NCBI RefSeq assembly: GCF_030272615.1
Contig: NC_081412.1
Location: forward strand, 666,546,352 to 666,610,351
From: Cryptomeria japonica
Lineage: Eukaryota > Streptophyta > Pinopsida > Cupressales > Cupressaceae
Direction: 5' to 3'
DNA: 64,000 nucleotides
Each line of letters starts with the position of its first letter. Positions within the stretch are counted from its first letter, which is position 1. The notes below the pieces were generated by a model, which searched no databases, was not told where the DNA came from, and worked only from the letters and a program-made list of their open reading frames with translations. The position numbers and the translations under genes are program-made. Of the stretch, positions 1 through 11,431 are shown piece by piece.

Positions 1-807
1 AGGTTTAGTGTAATGTCCTACCCTGTTTGCACTTAAAAATATTTGCACTTCTTTCACCCACTCAGCTATGTAGGTATTTTGTCAAACAGTTGGCATGCAT
101 TTAATGTTGATGAAGATTAAACTAGCTACTCACTGTAATTTTGTCAGACAGTTTATTGCAATTATCTTGTAAAATGATATACAATATTGAGCACAAGCTT
201 GCCGATTGATTTTTTTTCAGTTATCATTCATTGGCTTTCCAAGCATTAACAATCACATTGCATAAAGTAAAAATAAACTAGTTTCATTAAGCATGCAACA
301 CTGAATTGTTTATTCACTGTTCACTTGGATTGATACATAAATGGAATAACTTTAAGTCATGACAGACGTGCAATAATAGTGGCACTCCTACAAGCAACCA
401 GCTATGACTTTGAGACTCCCTCAGGGTTGATCCTTACATCAATACCAAGGACGATGAGGTATAAATGTCCTCCAAAACAAAGCCAAACTGCTTCAGCAGT
501 TTCAGACCTGGACACTCATGCTTCATGGACTGTCTGGAAACTTATATGCCTGAGAATGATTCTCAGAAGATCTGCACAGAAACTTAGTATCAGCACTAAC
601 CTAGGAAGCTCATGACAAACCAAGTTGTTAAGATCTAGAATTACATCAGCAGTGCTTCCAAGCTTGCAAAGGGAGTGTCAACCCAAACAATGAGACTGAA
701 ACTTCCTTGAACCTCTTCAAATATGATTCCAAACTGTTTTACAAAGACCTGCAGAAATAAGACTTCCCTTATTATTCTTCTAAGGATGGAATTGGATCTC
801 CAAACAC

Positions 808-903
808 ATCATTGTAGCAGAGGTACGGATCACTGTAGCGGATGTATGAATCACTGTAGCAACAATGCGGGTCACTATAGCAGCAGTACGGATCACTGTA
901 GCA
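808..903. repeat. 21-bp tandem repeat, five copies
   Basis: The motif ATCACTGTAGC recurs at 808, 829, 850, 871 and 892, an exact 21-bp period, with a degenerate 10-bp spacer between copies. Individual copies carry single substitutions, for example ATCATTGTAGC and GTCACTATAGC. It lies inside the candidate LTR 9-2025. No coding role is visible. Confidence 0.85.
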
Positions 904-1637
904 TGCTTTCAACATTCATTAAAACTTCAAATCTTCACAAAATTCATGCCAAACCTCTTGATAACCTGTAACTGAAAGATATATGCCAAAATCTCAAATA
1001 TAATGCAATGTGAAATACCCAGATGATATTTCCAACAACATCAACTAGCATTGATCTTTCACAACCAAAGCCAATCTACTCCAAGAGAGTTTTCATCCTT
1101 CAGAAGGCTGAGTTGATCCAACTCCAGAAACCACACAGGGTTTTCTTCTCATCAGACAAAATATCAGAAAAAAATATCTTCAACATAACCCAAATGAGAA
1201 CTCAAAACATGAATATATAGAATGAAAAAGAAATTAGGGCAACATTTTTCCATTTGAAAAATTTTCCCTCCAAAACCGTTTTGAAGGCAACTTGAAATCC
1301 TCATAGAAGTTTGAACCTTTTCGAGTTCTCAAATGAAACATTTAGAGTTTAAGTTATTTTCCTTATTCCTCCTAGATGTGCCCTTTTGAAAGCATAATAT
1401 AAGCTTAATAAAATAAATATTTCTCCTCTTCCTTAGGCATCCATTTTGGATGTCAAATGGCCCCGCTTTTAAAAACAACTTCATGTTATTAGGCCAATGG
1501 GGGTTATTTTTAAAAAGCACTTTATAAAGACTTAGTGAATAAAATAAAATAAATCTCTTTTGAAAGCAATATATCTCACCATGTCAAACTGAAACCCATT
1601 GTACTGAACAGAGAGAGGAATCAAGACCATGACCGAG

Positions 1638-1862
1638 TGCTAAAAATAGCAAGAACTGCCCAAACCCTGAAACTGAAGATGCTGCACACGAAAGCTGAGA
1701 GGCACCTGAAGCTATGACTAGCTGCCAAAAATAGTGGTTACTATAAATAGTAACTGCTAAAAATAGTAAGTCAACCAAAACTCCCAATGGACCAATTGGT
1801 ATCCAAACTAATACTTACTAAAAATAGTATCCAAGCTAACACTTACTAAAAAATAGTAAGTC
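1638..1862. repeat. Cluster of AAAAATAGTA motifs
   Basis: The element CTAAAAATAGTAAGT and close variants recur at least six times (near 1638, 1727, 1745, 1757, 1815 and 1841), often flanked by ACTTACT so that a small stem ACTTACT...AGTAAGT can form. The cluster lies in the right half of the candidate solo LTR. Function is unknown. Confidence 0.6.
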
Positions 1863-2480
1863 TCAAACAAGAAGTCTGAAATCACTCTAAAAAAGTGTCA
1901 TTCATCTCTATTAATCCATTTGAACACAATGGAAACATCGAAACACCCCTTTGATATTGTTGACACCAACTCAAAAAGCCAACACTAGATGCACTAGAAG
2001 AGAACCAAAAAATGGGGACATGACATTTAGGGGTCTCAAATGACAAAGTATATTCTCCAATAGCATTCTCTATTTTTTCTAAGAAGCGTTCTTGCCAACA
2101 TTCACTGGAAAATAGAGCTATCTTGCCTACACTTGCATCACAATAGGACGATATTCAATGGGATTGAGCACAAAAGCCCAATTCATAAACAATCCCAAGT
2201 TTCTAAGAAACTCAGTGTTGGTTGAAAATTTTGTACACTCGTGAAAGCAAACAAAATTGTGGCTTCAACCACAGTGTGTGAGTATGAAACTCTCATAATT
2301 AATGGAAGGCTCCCCCTATCTATCTAAAACTGAAATAAAAACAGGATGGGACAACAATCTTCCTTCTTTCTTCAAGGAAGCCTATATCCTTTTCTCTCCT
2401 TAGAAAAGTGATAGCAAGAAAATGTATAATAATGGTAACAACTTCAAATGAAAACGAGAGAAAGGAAATGAAGTTTCCTG

Positions 2481-2955
2481 AAAGCTCAAAAACTCTCGTC
2501 ACTTCCTTCGGGACAGGACAGCAATATCAAGCTCAAAGACTTGACTATTGGAAGTCCTATCTACCCTTTGCTATACTAAATTTTACAACAAATAAAAGAC
2601 AACAGCTCAAAGACTGGAATAATCTATTCTTTCAACACAAAGACAAGAACTAATGCAAGCTCAAAGACTTGCTGCTATTTCTTATCAAACAATAACTTTT
2701 CCTCAAGAATAGACGCAAGCTCAAAGACTTGCTGCTCTTTCTAGATATTTTCCTATTTTAATTAATCTTCTCTACTTGCAGCTCAAAGACTTCAAATCAA
2801 ATTAGACTAAGCTCCTTTTAGAAACACTTTGCATGGAAGAAATAAAAAAATTCAAACTCAAACATGTAGCTTAAAGACTCAAAACTTGAGTAATCCTTCT
2901 TTATTATTCTCCAAAAACTTTCAATTCACATACATAAGCTCAAAGACTTCTTGCT
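2481..2955. repeat. Interspersed AGCTCAAAGACTTG motif array
   Basis: The motif AGCTCAAAGACT occurs about eight times at irregular intervals of roughly 48-88 bp (near 2481, 2530, 2603, 2658, 2718, 2780, 2868 and 2938). Fuller copies read CAAGCTCAAAGACTTG, with outer bases CAAG/CTTG forming an inverted repeat. Sequence between copies is not obviously related. No reading frame is shared by the copies, so a protein repeat is unlikely. Confidence 0.7.
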
Positions 2956-5900
2956 GTAAATTTGGCAGAGTTTTTGCTTGCTTTCCAAAAAGATAAAGAT
3001 TACAATAGACTCCTCCAGTATTTATAGAAGAGGAGCCTTGAGAAAAAGGTGGGAGGATCCTAACTAACTTGAGAGATTCTCTCAACCACCAAGACTTATT
3101 CCAACTACAGTCCTAATTGGACACAACTTGTAGTTGCCTTAAATGTAATTACAAAAGTGCAAGTAATGTGTAACTTGCATTTTACAAAAAATACTTTTAC
3201 ATGTAACTTGTCAATACAAAATTACAAATGCATAACTAAAACTATTCCATGTGTCTAAAGACACGACTCTAACTACATCATCCTTTGTCTATGATGATCT
3301 TCATGTCACTTCAGGATGCTAGAACTTGAAGTATTTTGGATTGGTAAAGACATCTTGAACCGGAATAGGAACTTGCATCCTTGTCTTCTTGCTTGGGGTA
3401 GTACTATCTTTTCAAGAGGGAAAGGGCGGCCTTCCTCTTTTTATGTCATGACCATCTTTGTCTTGAAAGCATTTTATGCTCTCAACCATGAATTGTTGTT
3501 GTATTTCTTCTTTGTATCATCCTTCATTCTTGAAATTTGCTTGCAAAATAAGGCCCATTCCTTAATCCATTGATTTGGTAGATCGTGTGTGCAAACCGGA
3601 CTGACAGGGGAAGAGAGAAATTGATGCAAAAATGGGCTCACAAGTGAATTTCGGGTTTTGGAAGTTGCATTACATGTGTGGGGAAAACAAGAGCATTAAC
3701 TTGCAATTGCGGGGAACAAACATGCAACTTCACATGTGTAATGGGTAACTACAAGTTTGCACTTGTAATTCGACCTTTAGAACTCATTTTCAAGTGTTTT
3801 TTGAGTGCATTTTGGACCAATTTCAGGTTCTGGATGGTTGACCGCAAGTAGACTTTAAATGGGGAAAATGAATGAAGGTGTGAAATGAGTGGATGAAATG
3901 GTATGTACGGATGATGGAAATTAATATGAAAAGATTTTGGGAAGATCATCTTCAAGAAAATGGGAAGAACTTTCAACATGCAATCCGGTTCCAAAAACCC
4001 GGTTTTGAAAGGATGGGTATTTCTCATCTTTGCAACTTGGAATTTCAACAAAAGATGGTTAAATCTTTTATCTGTAAGGGAAGAACGATTATTTTCATCC
4101 AACTTGTAATCGAGATTTAAAATCCCGAATACAAGTAAAGGGGGAAAATGGGGAAGAACAATACAATTCTAAAATTGCTTTACAAAAGGGAAAATCTTTC
4201 TCACAAAACCGATTTTTTTGGGAAACAAGAAAAATGAAACAAGAAGAAAAGAAATCTTACCTTGCTCCAATCTGAAAATGCCTCTTCAACAAGATGATTA
4301 ATCTTTGAAAAAAGGAAGAACTCTTAAAAATAAATTAACCGCATTCCAAAACCCTAGCCAGGTTTTTGAAAAAAATGCCCAAAACTGAAAAACGTGGCAG
4401 CAAATGCATGAGAAATGGCATGGAAAATGGCCAAGACTCTTTCTAACCTCAATGCCTTAGCATAACAAGCCAAAACGATTCATAACATTGCTGATTTGTG
4501 GCATTCCAAAAGGCAAAAAAAAGTGGTTTTTTGAAAAAACGTGGCTGCTGTTATAAAGCTAAAAACCAGCAATCTTAACCTCCATGTGGCGTGAAAGGTG
4601 TTTGAAAATGCATAAAAATAGGGAGGAATCCAAAACGCCTTCTATCTCCCAAAAAATCTCCACAAAAATTTGCCTAAAATCCTCAAAAAAAATGTTTTTC
4701 CTTGCAATTCGGCTTTTTTGGAATAAATGACAAGTTCGATTTTGCATAAGGGAATGAAAATCAGGTTTTTGGGAAAGAATAACAAGTTTCAATTTCACTT
4801 TTTCCACTTACAAGGCAAAATCAGGATTTTGAAGCCAAATAGCAAGTTTTAAAATTGACTTTTTCACTTACCAAGCGAAAATCGAGATTTTTTAGACAAA
4901 TGACAAGTTTAAAATTGTCAAAAATGCACTTGCAAGGCAAAATCGGGTTTTTAGAGAGGAATACAAGTTTTAATTACTTGTAAGAGGGAAATAAAATCCC
5001 TACAACAAGTAAGAAATGCTTGCACATATGTAATGGGGATTTAAAATCCCTATTACATGTAAAAACCATTAAAGTAGGGGTTTTTAGACCAAACTGCAAG
5101 TTTACTTGTAACTTAACCAAAAAATCCCTATTTTAACTAAACAAGTCAAAAAACAATAAAAAAAATAAAAACAACAAAGGGGAAATTTAAAACAAATTAC
5201 AAGTATTCATCTTTGTATAAAAGTGCACATGTAATAAGCTGAAAATTCCCCTACAAAGACCAAAACGATGGACATCATTAAAACTTGCAGTTTGAAGAAA
5301 ATTCTCCACCTGCAATCGGGATTTTAAAACCCGAAATTGAAGGAAAGACATAGCAAACGAACCCAGAATTTGACGAAATTCGAAACGTAGTTCGAGGATG
5401 GACTAAGGATTAAGCCAGTCCAAGGATTAGTCGAAATTTTGCCTCGAGAAGCATGCCATAGAGTAAAAATTTTCATTTTTTCACAAAAATTTCATGTAAT
5501 GGTCCTTCATTTTTTAGAACAAAAATGAGGACAACACTCAAGTCCCACTTGAAAGATATAGTCCTTATACTGGAAGCCAAAACAATAAGTAACCCTGGGG
5601 CACCAATCGTAAGTCAACCAATTCACTTTGCTTCTAACTTTCTTGAATCTAGAAACTAACAATCTTTGGTCTTGAGAAATCACCCATAAATCTGCAGATG
5701 AAGTTCTTCCCTTGAGCATTCAAATTCATTGTTCTAGTTTCTCCACTGTAAGGAAGACATTGGTGGTGTTTCCTTTTTGAGATAGCAGTCATTTTCTTTT
5801 AGGAATGGAATATTGGGCAGTATTGATCAGGTAGCATACTAGGAAATAAATGATTTAATTGCTTCCTAAAAGATCTGGTTTTTTCCTTGTGTAACTGCTA

Positions 5901-7034
5901 GCTTGAATTTGTTCAACTGTAGCTGGTTGGTTGAGCCTGAGCTTCCTTAGGAGGCAATTCTATCCTCTTTAGAAGGAGGACCTCACAGCACTAAGATGTG
6001 ACTGTTAAGCTGGAGATCCAAGGGAAGAGAGGAGAGTGTTGTAGGTTAGCAATGCAAATAGAGAAAGCAAAGAGTTAAAGAAAGCATCTCAGAAGTTGCT
6101 TATTGACCATTAAAGTCCAATTAATCAACCCTTTTACAATGTTTAGATGATGCATATATAGTAGATAGATTTGGAATATTAGAGATGACCATTTTTTTTG
6201 TTTAAAATGAAAGATTCTTGAAACAGGCTCTGTTTCACTTATTTGAGCCTTAAAGAGAATATTCTGCAAGGCAAAGTTATTATCTACTATGCTAAACAGG
6301 AACTCACATATCCAAACATATCAGAAAGCAGAATGTTATCCTTAGTAACAGAATGAACATACGGTATTTCTATCCTATGTCTGATATGAAGAGCATATTT
6401 GGATCCAAGCCAGATTACAATCAGTTCTCAGTATTCTAAGATCTCAAAACAGAAAGGGGAAGACTATCAACTCTGCAGTTTGAGATATAAGGAGAGAAAG
6501 AAATATGAAAAAAGAAAGAGCGAGACGAAAATTAATCTAGTGTTCAAAATGTTATTTGCTAAGTAGAATGTGTTAAGCACCTTGGCTAAGAGATGATAAC
6601 ATCTGACAAAGACTCCTACATTAAGGTAGAGCTATCTATAGGCACTTTCACCTTTGGTTTTGACATCCCTGTATTAACATAGTAGGTAAATTAGTTTCTA
6701 TAAGGTAAAGATCAGAAATTTGGTTGAGTCCATATTTAGACTGAATGAATATGCAGTTTGTTACAAGATGTTACATAAGAATGACATATTCAACATCATA
6801 AACATAAAATATTCTGTACAGAATTTAGGAATTGTGAATCAATGTCTGCACCAAAATGGACACAAAAGAGACAATTATGTTGCATCTTATCAGTGAAAAT
6901 ATAGAAGCTGAGTATTGTGACATTAATCTTTCCTAAACAAGACTGAAGAAAGAGTTGGAAAGGAATGAAATCTTAATTGACATTGATCTATGCTGAACAA
7001 ATGAACCATGAAGTTAATGTTACATGGAACTCAC
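2956..7034. other. Intergenic or intronic sequence without recognisable genes
   Basis: The stretch is AT-rich with short frames only. From about 3640 to 5350 it is dense in ACTTGTAA/TTACAAGT words, and it includes a 60-bp tandem array listed separately. The part nearest 7034 probably belongs to an intron of the kinase gene whose exon ends at 7035. I looked there for the next expected ankyrin/kinase exon on the minus strand and did not find one. Confidence 0.5.
4725..4975. repeat. 60-bp tandem repeat, four to five degenerate copies
   Basis: The word ACAAGTTT (or GCAAGTTT) recurs near 4730, 4782, 4842, 4903 and 4963. Each copy is followed by a CACTTACAAGGCAAAATC-like block and then a T-run ending in GCCAAAT or GACAAAT. 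Spacing is close to 60 bp, and divergence between copies is roughly 25-30 percent by eye. Confidence 0.7.
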
Positions 7035-7271
7035 AGTGCTTCCCCAGCGATCCACAAAATTGACATTAGCCTTGTGCTCTAGAAGGATCTTGACAATATC
7101 AGTATGTCCTTCACAAGATGCTAAATGGAGAGCTGTTCTCTTGTCGTAATCAGCTAAATTTGGGGAAACTCCACCCTTCAGTTCTTCAATCAAGCCATCC
7201 ACATTTCCATGACTGGCATAGAACAGGAGTTGATATGAAGGATCCACACTATCAGACATGTAATGTGGTTT
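7035..7271 (-). CDS. Ankyrin exon of an integrin-linked-kinase-like protein (partial gene)
   Basis: This is a single 79-codon internal exon. Reading from 7271 down, an acceptor (TGCAG, 7272-7276) precedes the coding part, and a donor GTGAGT (7034-7029) follows it. The protein contains two ankyrin units. The first has LLFYASHGNVDGL and then VSPNLADYDKRTALHLASCEGH; the second runs TDIVKILLEHKANVNFVDRWGST. The hallmark DRWGST closing the second unit is typical of plant integrin-linked kinases (Raf-like MAPKKK group C), whose ankyrin repeats precede a Ser/Thr/Tyr kinase domain. No kinase exon lies in the window, so the gene must have long introns or be a fragment. An internal ATG (MSDSVDPS) could be a start if this is a first exon. 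No stop or frameshift interrupts it. The family call is good; whether the locus is functional is unknown. Confidence 0.75.
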
Positions 7272-8735
7272 CTGCATGTAATGCAATATATTTATTACAA
7301 TATGCCAAAAAAAATCTTAATTTTTACCATTAAACCTCACAGCCAATATGTTGTAACTTGCAGATAGAATAGAACTTTTGGTTGAATAAAACATTTATAA
7401 GTGGATATAAATATAAAAACAATCACTGTCAAAAACAAAGAAGTTTATTTACGTCTAATAAGTTTCAGACAATAAGACAGTTAAGGTCAAAATCTATATA
7501 ATCTGCAAAGACAGGTACAATAGCAGATACTAAATGATTCCATGAAGATAGCACCCAATGCATGGGTCAAGGACAGTTATTTACATATAACTGTACTGAT
7601 TAGGGTCATTGACAAGACCTATACAATGAGGATAACTTTGAGCCAACCAGAAATTATAATGCACCAAAAGCCATCTGGAAATCAAAATCAAGAAAAGAAG
7701 GTGATTCTCTGACATCTTCCAATGAGTCATATTATTTAAAAAAAATTATCGTATCTTTGATCTTAAAGCATAGAATTATTGGGATTCCTATTTCAGAAGA
7801 ACAAATGAAATTTTCATATTCCCTCTCATCGTCCCTCCACATCAAAAAGATTCCTACTTTTGTGAATTAAACCTTAACAGCTACAAAATGTATTTCTAAA
7901 TGTTTTGTCTACATCTGATATGGGGCTGTTTCCTTGACTGAAAAAAGAGTGTTAATTTCTCATGTATATGACCCTTTGGAATTAAAAAGGAGTAAAGATT
8001 GTTGTTATTTGACCGTTTTGTTAAAAGTGAGATAAAAATAAAGTTGTAACCTTGAATTAAAAAAGAGGTAAAAGGAATTCCCATATTGTGTTTAAAAAGG
8101 TTCTGAAAATAATTGAATTTAGGTTGAAAAACAAAGAATAATTCCAAAATAAAAACAAAAGGGTGTGTTGGTTTGGAAATCACATCTGAAAATATTAAAT
8201 GTTTACCATTTTTGAGAAGCTTGGAAAGGGGCAATGAACTCAAGTCACTCATGGAAGACGGTGGATAGGCAAATGGCGGGCATTGGAGAGAGGCACTCTT
8301 TGACTCGGAGTACACCCACAATTGTCCTCACTAAGGCTGTTGTGCATGAGTACATGTGTTCTGTTGTTTCAATAAATTGACAATATAAATATATTCATGA
8401 TTTCGGGATATCTCCTTTAAAAATTTAGTCAAATCACTAGTTATGAGTAATTCAATAGTTATTATAATGTTAGTAAATTTCATTATACGTTTGTGATTGT
8501 GAAATGTGGAAACTTTTAGAAATATATCTAAAACCATATAAGAAAAATTAATGGGAGCCAAAATCTAAAAGAAAAAAGTATATCATTTGTAAATAATAAT
8601 ATCATTTACTAAGCTAGTAAAAACAAATGGCTCACAACCGAATTCCATTCAGGGGGCTGAGATAGAACTTTGTAAATGGTAAAGGTGGAAAGCGTAAGGG
8701 TTTAAAGAAAGGGATTCCAAACTTCGATGGTACTA
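7272..8735. other. Non-coding stretch upstream of the kinase exon
   Basis: The sequence is AT-rich with only short frames lacking family signatures. It probably includes intron of the kinase gene. Nothing else is recognised before the transposon that begins at 8736. Confidence 0.5.
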
Positions 8736-9708
8736 TTGTCACAAAATTTTGCACCCTTGGTGATCAAGCTTGATCACCAACCTTGTGAAACATGGAAACA
8801 ACCTCTCAATTGTGGGACCTTGCGCTGTTGTGAGGTTGAGTCTCTGGAGAAGGTCGGCTCTTCCTCTTCAATCTGAAGTGCAAAGTTTTGGACCAACCCA
8901 GCACTTCGTAAATCTAATCTATGCTTTGACAGGGAAAAGGGAGAGAGAGAAGGGTTGTATGAAAGAAGGGAAATAGGGTTGCACCCAGACTAAAATGATG
9001 ATCTCCCCTGCCTATTACTACACAAAACACTAATGAAACCACCAAAGGCATGCACAGATTCAATCTAAATCAGTTATCTATGAAAGGATGAAGGTTGGAC
9101 TCTTATGAGATACAAAGGGAGCTGATAATTGACTCACGATTTGTATCCAAAGATGGAGTCAACACAATTAGCTCAGACTGAGAAAACTAAAAGAGATGCA
9201 TTCAGACAATAAGGTAAAACCTTTGACAGATTGAAAGAACTGAATAAGGGCAAAACAGATGAATTCCATTCATACAAGGGCAAGGCAAAACTTTACAAGT
9301 GCAAAGAAACATGAAGAGTTTTCTGCAGGAGAAAAGAAGGGAGAAGATCCTAAGAAAATGCTACAAAATTGCCTTTATAGTTCAAGCATAACTCAGATGA
9401 TTACTTTTGAGAAAACCTTAACCCTACCCGGGTTAGGTTACAAAAATCAAAGAGGAGAAGAGATTAGATTGACAGATCTGATGGCGTGCTATATCAACTC
9501 TGCAAGCTGGTCCTCTATCTCTAGAGAAACAAACTCCCTATGCAAAAGGAGGAAAATCTCTGCGCAGATACACTGGATGGAGTTTGCAGGCACAAAAAGT
9601 CTTCAAGTTGCGTTGAAGAAGCATGGGCGGCATCAAAAAACGGCCTACAAAAGTCATGTATGGAGTAACGGCGAGCATATCGGGTGGTTGCACTAAAATC
9701 GGGTCCAA
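8736..9708 (+). repeat. Left terminal inverted repeat of the MULE
   Basis: It matches the reverse complement of 11432-12403 almost throughout. It contains a perfect 24-bp palindrome at 8757-8780 centred on a HindIII site (core GGTGATCAAGCTTGATCACC). The match ends at GGGTCCAA (9701-9708). Confidence 0.85.
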
Positions 9709-10012
9709 AATCAGACATCAACTGAGAAAAATGAGGACCTCGACCATCGGGTCGACAACCACCCCTAACAGAGAGCATTCAAACTCCAACAGCCACTGAG
9801 AAAATTGAATTTCAGCCTTTGATCAACAGATCTCAGGGCGAAGATGGACGCGCAAGATCTCACCATGTAAGTGTGCTCAAAAGCCCAATGCAAGATTAAA
9901 ACATCGTTGTTGGATCGAGCTTTATGAAGATCCAACTACCGTGGATAGCTGACGTGGCACCCCGGGTCCACACCTTCTTCACTTTGTTTGACCGTCGAGC
10001 GGCCTTGCATTC

Positions 10013-10400
10013 TTACCCCGCAGCATCTCTACATGTCTATCATTACCCCGCAGGATAAGACTTTCCTTTGTTTTTGTCTTGCTTTTCTTATCCCACGACC
10101 TCTTTTCACCGTCTCTTCATCCTTGCGGGATAAGCCTTTCCTTGTTTTTCCCTGCTTTCTTATTTCTTATCCCGCGGCATCTTTGGTGCTTTGGTTTCCT
10201 TCGCGGGATAAGCGTTCTTCGTTTGTCTTCATTATTTGCTTATCCCGTGGCATCTCTTTTATCCCTTTATATCCCTGAGGGATAAGAGAAAACACATTGT
10301 CTCTTTGATACTTTGCTTATCGCGCGAGGTCTCAACTGCCTCCGTTTATCTCCGCGGGATAGTCCAAGCTTTATCTTTGTTTTCTTATCCCGCACGGCCT
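10013..10400. repeat. Alternating CTTATCCCGC / GCGGGATAAG array inside the MULE
   Basis: Forward copies CTTATCCCGC(G/A)GC lie near 10087, 10167, 10241, 10317 and 10384. Reverse-complement copies GCGGGATAAG lie between them near 10123, 10202, 10276 and 10354. Each forward/reverse pair can form a hairpin with a loop of about 25-30 nt, and the period is about 75 bp. The array is pyrimidine-rich and richer in CpG than its surroundings. Confidence 0.8.
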
Positions 10401-10474
10401 TATCCTACGAGACCCGCTTTGCACTTCTCTTTGCCCGCCAAACACTTAGCTGACTGGGGCCCACCTCGGTGCCA

Positions 10475-10705
10475 AATAACACGCCGTAGACTGAGGTGGT
10501 CAATAACACGACCCAGTCAATAACACGACATGTTATTGACATGAGATGTTGATATAGCAATGGATTAGGCGCGGGGTCAATAACAGTCGTGTTAGTGACA
10601 CAACATATAACCCTCATGTTATATGACTCTCTGCAAAAATTATGAAGAAGCAGCTCACTTTGCTGAGACCGATAAGACGACATGTTATTGGTATTGACTA
10701 ACACG
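10475..10705. repeat. Inverted CAATAACACGAC motif cluster inside the MULE
   Basis: The motif TCAATAACACGAC occurs several times, once as part of a palindrome where TCAATAACA is answered by TGTTATTGA (about 10517-10540). Related copies occur near 10578 and 10680, where GACATGTTATTGG is seen. No reading frame is shared by the copies. It may be a binding-site array or the relic of another element captured by the MULE. Confidence 0.55.
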
Positions 10706-11431
10706 AAGCATTAGCTACACTGAAATCCTGGATTTGAGTTCTGCTAAGGTTGGCACAAAAATTGCCAACATTTCTGGCGACTCGAAGAGGACCCTAAGCC
10801 TGCTTAGGGTAAGACCAGATGTCCTATGAAGTCCATTGGGTGCAGAGTCAAGGCCTGAACAAAATTACATTCTTTGCCCGTGCAACCTAGATTACAAAAA
10901 TTTTGCTATACTGAAAAAGCAGAGTGTGCACACACACTTCTTGGAAGAAAACTGAAAAATGAAATACAATGTGCCAGAGCACTTGGAGGAAAAGAAATCC
11001 TACACTACCCTACTCTAACCAATCAACTTGAAGCTGCTAAACAAAACCATTCACAAATTGGTTAAAGTAGCTTCCCTCCCTAAACAAGGAGGGGTGATTT
11101 ACATTGCTTTGGAACAAAACACAAAGCTGGAAAAGTGAAGGCAGAACCATGAACAGTTGCAAGAAACCTTGCAACCTGGAAACAAAAATACATAGCCCAA
11201 TTTGTTGATCAGACACACTGCTGGTTTGAGATACATTTGTGACTTGGGTATGTGGCTCTGCAACTTCCTGCTTGGCCCCAATCATGGAGAGATATCTGAT
11301 TGGGCAGCCCCTTGATATGCCAAAGGTTGAGCTCTCTCTGCTGGCCTACTCTTGCTCAACCGCCTCCACCATCAAAATCTGATCATGCTGACCAGATTGT
11401 TTCCCTCCTAAGGGGATGAATTCAACTTCAC

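Larger units (their letters stand above)
9..2025. mobile_element. Candidate solo LTR with 5-bp target duplication
   Basis: The segment starts TGTAATGTCC and ends GGGGACATGACA, so the termini are TG...CA and form a near-perfect short inverted repeat. It is flanked by TTTAG on both sides (4-8 and 2026-2030), as expected for a 5-bp retrotransposon target duplication. There is no coding content, primer binding site or second copy, so a solo LTR of about 2.0 kb is the simplest reading. The ending resembles that of the LTR at 15159-16607. The left boundary lies at the window edge, and the pairing of these two ends is inferred. Confidence 0.5.

Noticed and set aside
3749-4120. Opposed frames of 117 and 75 codons
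   Set aside because: The peptides are low-complexity and lack family features, and the region is rich in ACTTGTAA-type words.
8757-8780. A 24-bp palindrome as an independent operator or origin
   Set aside because: The same palindrome occurs in both long inverted arms of the MULE, so it is part of the transposon end.
9985-10460. Overlapping plus-strand frames of 68-96 codons
   Set aside because: They arise from the pyrimidine-rich CTTATCCCGC array. All three frames are open for short spans and no protein pattern is shared.
10736-10800. LTR/primer binding junction (CATTTCTGGCGACTC) inside the MULE
   Set aside because: It resembles a Gypsy primer binding region, but no LTR terminus or adjacent gag could be shown.
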